From assembly GCA_963746805.1 (NCBI GenBank), contig CAVVCQ010000001.1, positions 620,001 to 684,000 of the forward strand: a stretch of 64,000 nt of DNA, read 5' to 3'. Under the pieces are notes generated by a model. The model searched no databases. It was not told the DNA's origin and worked only from the letters and a program-made list of their open reading frames with translations. The position numbers and the translations under genes were made by a program. Of the stretch, positions 56,862 through 64,000 are shown in pieces (within the stretch, counting starts at the first letter, position 1; each line of letters begins with the position of its first letter). The DNA is from DATHTC01 sp963746805 (GTDB lineage Bacteria > Actinomycetota > Thermoleophilia > Gaiellales > Gaiellaceae).

Positions 56862-57334
56862 GCGTCCGGGGCGGCGGCGCCGCACGAGGGGCAGTAGCGC
56901 GCGTCGGCGGCGAGCGCGTGGCCGCAGACGCCGCAGGCGCCGGTCGCCGCTGCGGCGGTGCCGACGGTCGAGGGGCGGCCGCAGCTGGCGCAGAAGCGGG
57001 AGCCCCAGAAGAGCGGCGCGCCGCACTCGCAGCGGGCCGCCGGCGGCCGGCGCACCGACAGGAGCGTCTCGAGCTCGATCAGCCGGTCCTCGATCGCGGC
57101 GACCTCCGCGCACTGTTCGTGGAGGACGTGCTCGCGGAACGAGTCGCGGCGGAACATCTCCATCGCGAGCCCGCCGACGTCGCGGAGCCGCTCCTCCCGC
57201 AAGCGCAGGAGCGCCCGGCGCTCGCGTCGCAGCTCGGCGACGGGAGGCGCATGCCGCCGCGGTGCGGTCGGGGGCGGTGCGGCCGCCGGTGCGGCGTCCT
57301 CGCGCGCGCGGCGGAACAACGACGGGCGGGCCAC
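56858..57334 (-). CDS. Zinc-ribbon protein with coiled coil
   Basis: A 158-residue soluble protein. A basic N-terminus (MARPSLFRRAREDAAPAAAP) leads into helices (ELRRERRALLRLREERLRDV and EQCAEVAAIEDRLIELETLL). Two zinc knuckle pairs close it: CECGAPLFWGSRFCASCG and CGVCGHALAADARYCPSCG. It looks like a regulator or scaffold rather than an enzyme. GTG start at 57334 with TACGCT 7 nt upstream. Coupled to the SPOR-like gene. Confidence 0.65.
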   Translation of the reverse strand: MARPSLFRRAREDAAPAAAPPPTAPRRHAPPVAELRRERRALLRLREERLRDVGGLAMEMFRRDSFREHVLHEQCAEVAAIEDRLIELETLLSVRRPPAARCECGAPLFWGSRFCASCGRPSTVGTAAAATGACGVCGHALAADARYCPSCGAAAPDA

Positions 57335-57341
57335 GTGCGGG

Positions 57342-57347
57342 AGCGTA
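57342..57347 (-). promoter_or_regulatory. Leaderless -10 box TACGCT
   Basis: On the minus strand TACGCT ends 7 nt before the GTG at 57334. Confidence 0.55.
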
Positions 57348-57377
57348 ACAGTGCCCCTTGTCGGCTCCGGTGCGCCG

Positions 57378-58802
57378 CTAGAGCTGGAGCACGACGAGCC
57401 GCTCCTCCGTCAACTCGCGCACCGCGTAGTGCGGGCCCTCGCGCGTGTTGCCGGAGTCCTTCACGCCGCCGTACGGCATCTGGTCGGCGCGGAACGTGGG
57501 CGCCTCGTTGACGGTCACGCCGCCGAACTCGAGCCGCTGCGCGGCTTCGAGCGCGGCCTCGACCGAGGCGGTGAAGATCCCCGCCTGCAGGCCGAAGCGC
57601 GTCCCGTTCGCGAGCTCGATCGCCTCGTCGAGGCCCTCGACGCGGGTGACCGTGACGACGGGGCCGAAGACCTCCTCGCACGAGACCTTGAGCTCCGGCG
57701 CGGGGTTGGCGATCACGGTCGGGCGGATGAGCCCGTCGGCCTCGCCGCCGGCCAGGATCTCCGCGCCGGCCGATCGCGCCTCCTCGATCCACTCGAGGAT
57801 CCGGGCGCGGTTGTCGTCGTCGATCACGGGGCCGACGTCGGTGTCCTCCTCGCCCGGGTCGCCGAGCCTCAGCGCCTCGACGCGCGGCAGGAACCCGGCG
57901 AGGAACGCGTCGTACGCGCCGTCCTCGACGTAGATGCGCTGGACGGAGATGCAGCTCTGGCCGGCGAACGAGAAGGCGTTGGCCGCGAGCTTCGCGGCCG
58001 CGCCGTCGAGGTCCGCGTCGCCGAGGACGATCACCGGGGTCGCGTTCCCGAGCTCGAGCGCGACGCGCTTCCTCGGCGCGCGGGCCGCGATCCCCCAGCC
58101 GACGGGGGCCGAGCCCGTGAACGTGATCGCCTTCACGCGCTCGTCCTCCACGAGCACGTCCCCGATCGCCGACGCCGGGCCGACGAGCACGTTGAGCCAG
58201 CCGGGCGGCAGGCCCGCCTCGGTCTCGAGCTCGGCGAGGAGCAGGGCGGAGAGCGGCGTCTGCGTCGCCGGTTTCAGCACGACCGCACAGCCGGCGGCCA
58301 GGGCGGGCGCCAGCTTGTGCGCGACGAGGTTCAGCGGGAAGTTGAACGGGCTGATCGCGCCGACGACCCCGACCGGTCGGCGGATCGTGAACGCGAGCTT
58401 CCCCTCGCCGGCCTGCGACGCGTCCATCGGCACGACGTGGCCTGCGAGCGTCCGCGCCTCGACCGCGGCCGAGGTGTACGTCGACACGGCTCGCTGCGCC
58501 TCGACCCGGGCGGCCTTCATCGGCTTGCCGGCCTCGGCGGAGATCGTCCGCGCCACCTCGTCGTGGCGCTCGCGCAGGAGCGCGGCCACGCGGTCGAGGA
58601 TCGCGGCGCGCTCGTGCGCCGGCAGCGGCTCGGCCATCGCGCGCTCGGCGGCGTCGACGGCGCGGCGCGCCTCGTCCGCTCCGGCCTTCGCGACGCGCCC
58701 CACGACCTCGCCGGAATACGGCGAGCGAACGTCGATCCACTCACCGGTCTCGACCCACTCGCCCGCGAGGAGGAGGCGGCGCTCGATCGCTGTCGTGGCC
58801 AC
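57378..58802 (-). CDS. Aldehyde dehydrogenase
   Basis: A 474-residue NAD(P)-dependent aldehyde dehydrogenase. NAD loop: FTGSAPVGWGIAARAPRKRV; catalytic Glu in ALELGNATPVIV; catalytic Cys in SFAGQSCISVQRIYV; end GGVKDSGNTREGPHYAVREL. The ISPFNFPLNLVAHKLAPALA segment is typical of the family. I chose the GTG at 58802 (VATTAIERRLLLAGEW), because TACGCT ends 6 nt upstream; the ATG at 58817 would have no room. The substrate is probably a small aliphatic aldehyde. Divergent from the hydrolase-cyclase gene. Confidence 0.93.
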   Translation of the reverse strand: MATTAIERRLLLAGEWVETGEWIDVRSPYSGEVVGRVAKAGADEARRAVDAAERAMAEPLPAHERAAILDRVAALLRERHDEVARTISAEAGKPMKAARVEAQRAVSTYTSAAVEARTLAGHVVPMDASQAGEGKLAFTIRRPVGVVGAISPFNFPLNLVAHKLAPALAAGCAVVLKPATQTPLSALLLAELETEAGLPPGWLNVLVGPASAIGDVLVEDERVKAITFTGSAPVGWGIAARAPRKRVALELGNATPVIVLGDADLDGAAAKLAANAFSFAGQSCISVQRIYVEDGAYDAFLAGFLPRVEALRLGDPGEEDTDVGPVIDDDNRARILEWIEEARSAGAEILAGGEADGLIRPTVIANPAPELKVSCEEVFGPVVTVTRVEGLDEAIELANGTRFGLQAGIFTASVEAALEAAQRLEFGGVTVNEAPTFRADQMPYGGVKDSGNTREGPHYAVRELTEERLVVLQL

Positions 58803-58808
58803 GGCGTG

Positions 58809-58814
58809 AGCGTA
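58809..58814 (-). promoter_or_regulatory. Leaderless -10 box TACGCT for the aldehyde dehydrogenase
   Basis: On the minus strand TACGCT ends 6 nt before the GTG at 58802 and decides that start. Confidence 0.55.
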
Positions 58815-58835
58815 CATCTGTGGGATCCTGGCGCC

Positions 58836-60154
58836 ATGGAGATCCCCGACGTCGCCTACACCCGCTCGGGCGACGTCGCGATCGCGTACCAGGTGATCGG
58901 TGACGGCCCGGCCGACCTCGTCCTCCTTCCGTTCCACTCGAACCTCTACTCGCTCTGGCTGCGCCCGCCGTTTGCGGACTTCTGCCGCGACGCTTGCGAG
59001 CGGCCGGCGCCTGATCGTGATCAACCTGCGCGGCGTCGGCCTCTCGGACCGCACCGCGCGGCTTCACCATCGAGAGCCGCATGGACGACGTGCACGCCGT
59101 GCTGGACGACGTCGACGTCGCGGCGGCCGTCACTCCTCGGCATCGCCGAATCGGCGGCGACGTGCGCCCTCTTCGCGGCGTCGTATCCCGAGCGGACGGA
59201 GCGACTCGTCCTCTTCGTGCCCTTCGTGCGGGGAACGGCGGACGAGGGCGAGCGCGACGCCGAGGTCGCGCAGATCCGGGCGGATCGGGCGCGCTACGGC
59301 GAGCGTGGGTTCCTCGAGGACCTGGCGCGCCGCATCAACCCGCAATGGTCCGACGACCCCGAGTACCTCGAGTGGTTCGTGTGGCACCACCGTCTGACCG
59401 GCGTCGCCGGCGTCGTGGGCGGAGTTCCGCCGCATGCAGCTCGACCTCGACGTCGGGGACGTCCTGCCGACGATCCGCGTGCCGACGCTCGTGCTGTCGA
59501 AGGAGTTCTGCCGCGACGAGGCGGAGGAGGTCGCGCGACGCGATCCCGGACGCCGACCACGTCGGTGCTTCCCGGGATCGGCAGCGCGATCTTCGAGAAC
59601 GACTTCGCGCTCGAGGCGATCGACGCGTTCCTCGAAAGGGACCACGCAGGCTGCCGGTGCCGGAGTCCGTGCTCGCGACGCTCCTCTTCACCGACCTCGT
59701 CGCGTCGACCGAGCGCGCGGTCGAGCTCGGCGATCACCGCTGGCGCGAGCTGCTCGACGAGCACCGCCGCCTCGTACGGCACGAGCTGGTGCGCTACCGC
59801 GGCACCGAGCTCGACACGGCAGGCGACGGCTTCTTCGCCTCGTTCGACGGGCCGGCCCGCGCGATCGCGTGCGCGAGCGCCGTCGTCGACCGTACCCGGA
59901 CGCTCGGCCTCGAAGTGCGCGCCGGCATCCATACCGGCGAGTGCGAGCGCTCGGACGGGAAGCTCGCGGGCCTCGCCGTGCACGTCGGCGCACGCGTGCT
60001 GGCTGCCGCCGGCGCGGGGGAGGTCGTGGTCTCCGGGACGGTCCGGGACCTCGTCGCAGGCTCGGGCTTCGGCTTCGACGACCTCGGCGAGCGGGAACTC
60101 AAGGGCGTGCCGGGCTCCTGGCGCCTGCTCCGAGTGGTAGCTTCGAATCCGTGA
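58836..60154 (+). CDS. Alpha/beta hydrolase - class III cyclase fusion, many frameshifts
   Basis: The N-terminal half is an alpha/beta hydrolase: MEIPDVAYTRSGDVAIAYQV, LASGRRLIVINLRGVGLSDR, LLGIAESAATCALFAASYPE (nucleophile elbow GIAES) and LPTIRVPTLVLSKEFCRDEA. The C-terminal half is a cyclase domain: TLLFTDLVASTERAVELGDH and GTELDTAGDGFFASFDGPAR with the metal aspartates. Seven breaks lie between 58990 and 59660; six fit one extra base and one a missing base. The cyclase half is in one frame. The hydrolase part may bind a ligand that controls cyclase activity. It overlaps the thiolase by 4 nt. Confidence 0.82.
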
Positions 60155-61303
60155 GCGAAGCCTTCATCGTCGACGCCGTGCGCAGCCCGATCGGGCGCAA
60201 GAACGGCACGCTCGCGTCCATCCGCGGGGACGAGCTCGTCCGCGCAGGTCGTCAACGGCCTCGTCGAGCGCGTGGACGTCGACCCCGCCGAGATCGAGGA
60301 CGTCCAGTGGGGCTGCGTCACCCAGGTGGACGAGCAGGCCTGGAACATCGGCCGCAACGTCGCGCTCACCGCCGGCTGGCCCGTCACCGTGTGCGGCACC
60401 ACCGTCGACCGCCAGTGCGGCTCCTCGATGCAGACGAACTTCAACGCCTCGGCGGCCGTGTGGTCGGGGCAGCTCGACCTCGTCGTCTCGGGCGGCGTCG
60501 AGATGATGTCGCGCGTCCCGATGGGCTCGAACCGCGGGTCGTTCTCGGACAAGGTGCACGACCGCTTCCAGGTGGTCATGCAGGGGATCTCGGCGGAGCT
60601 GATCGCGGACAAGTGGGAGCTCTCGCGGGAGGACTGCGACGCGTTCTCGTACGAGTCGCACATGCGCGCGGCGCGGGCGATCGACGAGGGGCGGTTCGCG
60701 AAGGAGATCGTCCCGATCGACCTGACGAACCCGCACGTCGGCTTCACCTTCGACACGGACGAAGCGGTGCGGCGCGAGACGACGCTCGAGAAGATGGCGT
60801 CGCTCCAGCCGGCGTTCATCCCCGACGGGAAGGTGACGGCCGGGAACTCGTCGCAGATCGTCGACGGCGCGGCGGCGCTGCTCGTCGCCTCGGAGGCCGC
60901 GGTGTCGCGGCTCGGGCTGACGCCGCGGGCGCGCTTCGTCTCGTTCGGGCTCGCGGGCGTCGACCCGACGCTGATGCTCCACGGCAACCCGGAGGCGTGC
61001 GAGAAGGCGCTCGCGAAGGCCGGGATCGGCTGGGACGACGTCGCGGTGATCGAGGTCAACGAGGCGTTCGCGACGGTCGTGCTCCAGTTCCTGAAGGACA
61101 CCGGCCTGCACGAGCGCTGGGAGGCCGGCGACGTGAACCCGAACGGCGGCGGCATCTCGCTGGGCCATCCGCTCGGCGCCACCGGCGCGCGGATGACCGC
61201 GACGCTCGTGTCGGAGCTCGAGCGGCGTGACGAGCGCTACGGCGTCGCCTGCATGTGCATCGGGTTCGGCCAGGCGATCGCGGCCGTCGTCGAGCGCGTC
61301 TAG
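60151..61303 (+). CDS. Acetyl-CoA acyltransferase (thiolase), one frameshift
   Basis: Degradative-type thiolase that cleaves 3-ketoacyl-CoA in beta-oxidation. The nucleophile Cys is in VDRQCGSSMQTNFNASAAVW, the His in ISLGHPLGATGARMTATLVS and the second Cys in GVACMCIGFGQA. The first 30 residues (VSEAFIVDAVRSPIGRKNGT) are separated from the rest by one extra base near 60240. The GTG overlaps the cyclase stop. Together with the 3-hydroxyacyl-CoA dehydrogenase at 61696 it forms a fatty-acid degradation pair. Confidence 0.93.
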
Positions 61304-61306
61304 CGG

Positions 61307-61684
61307 GTGCAGCACTGGCTGCTCGTCCGCGGCCGCGGCGACCGGCGGCTCGAGGCCGAGGTGCGGCCCGACGAGCTGCGGGCGCACTCGTCGACGCGGC
61401 GGCCGGCGATCCAGGCGGGCGACCTCGCGATCCTGTACGCCGCGGGCTGGCAGGTCGTGTTCGCCGCGGTCGAGGTGACCGGCGAGCCGGTACACGACCC
61501 GGCGAAGGCGCGCTGGGCCTGGCGGTTCCCGATCCGGCCGCTCCTCGCCGTCCACGACCTGCGCGAGGCGCCTCCGGTCGAGGCCGCGGGCGTCTTTCCG
61601 CGCAGCCTCGGCCGCCACTCGTACGTCCGGCTCACCCCCGGGGGCTACGACACCGCCTGGCACGCGATCGCCGACGCTGCGTAG
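61307..61684 (+). CDS. Small EVE/PUA-like domain protein
   Basis: A 125-residue protein, VQHWLLVRGRGDRRLEAEVR, then STRRPAIQAGDLAILYAAGW and VVFAAVEVTGEPVHDPAKAR WAW. The order of an N-terminal Trp strand, a GDLAILY strand and a basic aromatic loop resembles EVE/PUA-like domains that bind modified bases, but I am not certain. It lies 3 nt after the thiolase stop and is probably co-transcribed. No link to fatty-acid breakdown is evident. Confidence 0.45.
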   Translation: MQHWLLVRGRGDRRLEAEVRPDELRAHSSTRRPAIQAGDLAILYAAGWQVVFAAVEVTGEPVHDPAKARWAWRFPIRPLLAVHDLREAPPVEAAGVFPRSLGRHSYVRLTPGGYDTAWHAIADAA

Positions 61685-61695
61685 GATCGCGCGCC

Positions 61696-62550
<855 letters not shown>

Positions 62551-62554
<4 letters not shown>

Positions 62555-64000
62555 GCCTCGGCGAGCCGCCGCCAGGCGTTCTCGACCAGGCGCTCGACGC
62601 GCGGGTCGGTCATCGACGCGACGAAGTTGATCGCTCCCGCGGCCAGCACGCGCGCGCCCGCAGGCGTCTCGTAGTACGTCAGCTCGGCCGAGCGGCCGGG
62701 GCCCATCAGGTCCTGCGCGTGCGCGAGCACGATCGTCCCCGGCGGGCTCGCCGGGCTGCGCGCGTCGATCTCGATCCCGTAGCGGCCGAAGGTGTCGCCG
62801 TCCCGCAGGCCCGTCCCCTCGAACAGCCACGGCGCCGCGGCCGCGCCGGCGACCGTGTACGGCGCCTGCCGCTGCCCCTGGTCGGAGCCGACGTACCGGA
62901 CGCCGACGAGCCGCGCCTCGTCGCGCCCGACCTCGCGCCACTGCTGCTCGCGCACGATGCGGACGCCGTCGCGCCGGACGCGGCAGAAGAAGTTGTTGGC
63001 CGCGAGGAAGAGCAGGTTCCCGCCGAGGTCGCGGTAGCGCTCGACGACGTCGAACGCCCGCGTCGTGACGTACTCCTCGTGCCCGGGGAAGACGACGAGG
63101 TCGTAGGCGCGGCGCAGCGCGTCGCCCGAGCCGGCCGCCTCGATGTCGTCGTCGGACAGGAAGTCGACGCGCTTGCCGGTCCGGTTCAGCCACGCGACGA
63201 AGGCCAGGTCCCAGTCCTTGAAGCGGAACGGGACGCCGAAGTCGAGGTACGGCCGCCCGAGGTCGACACTGTGGAAGCGGTCGCTGACGTACCAGGAGTC
63301 GCCCCACCCGTCGCCGTCCGCGTCCTGGAAGTTGTAGGCCTGCCACGTGTTCGTCGAGAGGACGACGGCCACGCGCTCGCTGCCGAGTTGCCGCGGCCGG
63401 AGGATGAACGGCGCGTAGCCGGCGCGGCCGTCGTCGGTGCCGACGCGGACGAAGTAGAGGCCGCTCTGCCAGTCGCCCGCGCGGAGGAGACGAAGGTGGC
63501 CGGGCGCGTCGGCGTGGGCGCGCCAGTCGACGACGACCGGCGGCGTCACCGCGACGCCGTTCGTGCGCAGGTCGGCATCTGCGGGTCGGGACGCGCCGTA
63601 GTGGAAGACCTGGACCTGCAGCGCGGCGGCGTCGGTGGCGATGCGCAGGTCGGCCGGCTCGCCGGGCACGTAGCTCGAGCGCGTGGTCGCGACGTCGACG
63701 CCCTGCACGCGGACGACGGGGCCGTCCGGGGCGCGCCCCGGCGCATGGGCGCCGTACGTCCGGCGGCGCCCGGCCGCATCCGTCGCGGTCAGGCGAAGCA
63801 CGTACGTGCGCGGAGGGACTGACGTCCCCGGGCGCCACGCGAGTTCGTGCGACCCGGGCCGGAGGGACCGCTCGACGCGCCAGACCGTCTCGCCGGCCGC
63901 TCGGCCCGCGCGGATCGGTGTCGGTGCGCACGGCCTCCATCCGCACACGGGCCGGGCGGGTGAGCCGGAACGAGACGCGGGCGACGCCGCGCCGGGGCGA
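62551..64000 (-). CDS. Large N,N-dimethylformamidase-like surface protein, N-terminus beyond window
   Basis: At least 480 residues. The visible part reads RTYVLRLTATDAAGRRRTYG (a beta-sandwich), then SYVPGEPADLRIATDAAALQ and a catalytic-like C-terminal domain: STNTWQAYNFQDADGDGWGD, WDLAFVAWLNRTGKRVDFLS, DLVVFPGHEEYVTTRAFDVV and NLLFLAANNFFCRVRRDGVR. This resembles the large subunit of N,N-dimethylformamidase and related secreted proteins; the substrate is not known. One extra base near 63918 shifts the frame, and the rest continues past the window edge (ARVSFRLTRPARVRMEAV). Its stop overlaps the dehydrogenase by 4 nt. Confidence 0.7.

Noticed and set aside
58836..60154. Decayed pseudogene
   Set aside because: All motifs are conserved between the breaks and the breaks are single bases of one kind, which fits sequencing error better than decay.

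Overview
The window is a very GC-rich chromosomal segment of an actinobacterium-like organism. The gene set (fused PafBC, DUF1385, ClpS next to DUF2017, DUF3618 with a DUF1469 holin-like partner, a CXXXY-type CcmE, and cyclic 2,3-diphosphoglycerate synthesis genes) and the strong GC3 codon bias fit a deep-branching actinobacterium of the Thermoleophilia (Gaiella/Solirubrobacter-like) best. This is inferred from gene content; there is no rRNA here, and I recognised no tRNA.

Layout. 1-7.8 kb is an accessory island of small genes: a truncated unknown gene; three members of a small CxC paralog family; a DUF2243 membrane protein; a cell-envelope stress trio (helical protein, DUF1469, DUF3618); a zinc ribbon; a helical protein; a manganese catalase; a likely small RNA; and the C-terminal stump of a tyrosine integrase. 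Two near-identical TGACCTGATC-type palindromes lie at the two ends of the island, and two genes in it share a GTTT-N15-GGGA promoter like that of stress sigma factors. 7.9-16 kb carries an ANTAR regulator, an SRPBCC protein, a PuuE-type deacetylase, DUF1385, a repeat-rich subtilase and pdxS. 16-25.5 kb is housekeeping: M36 peptidase, pdxT-yebC-ruvC-ruvA-(collagen-like gene)-ruvB, recJ and a GNAT. 25.6-38 kb holds rel, PPOX, thioesterase, clpS, phosphomannomutase, an M1 peptidase, a cyclase-ATPase-TPR regulator, a methyltransferase and a TIM-barrel protein. 37.6-40.4 kb is cytochrome c maturation (ccmE, ccmF, ccmI-like). 41-45 kb has an M23 peptidase, a ZIP transporter and a multicopper oxidase behind a DtxR-like box. 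45-50 kb has hpt, a nuclease-like protein, a metallophosphoesterase and a cyclic 2,3-diphosphoglycerate operon that includes an altered GlpX-like protein. 50.7-55.4 kb has DUF59, an alcohol dehydrogenase-like protein, queG, another CxC paralog and PafBC. 55.5-64 kb has zinc-ribbon proteins, an aldehyde dehydrogenase, a hydrolase-cyclase fusion, thiolase, 3-hydroxyacyl-CoA dehydrogenase and a truncated large surface or secreted protein.

Three features run through the window. (1) At least nineteen genes have a TANNNT hexamer exactly 6-7 nt before the start codon, which indicates leaderless transcription and fixes several starts. (2) A structured non-coding element of about 275-330 bp occurs twice (42.5 and 50.4 kb), each copy ending in the same 11-bp hairpin. 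(3) About two dozen frameshifts interrupt otherwise well-conserved genes, almost all of them a single extra base. They cluster in recJ and the hydrolase-cyclase gene. Sequencing error is the simplest explanation, so the broken genes should be read as probably intact in the cell.
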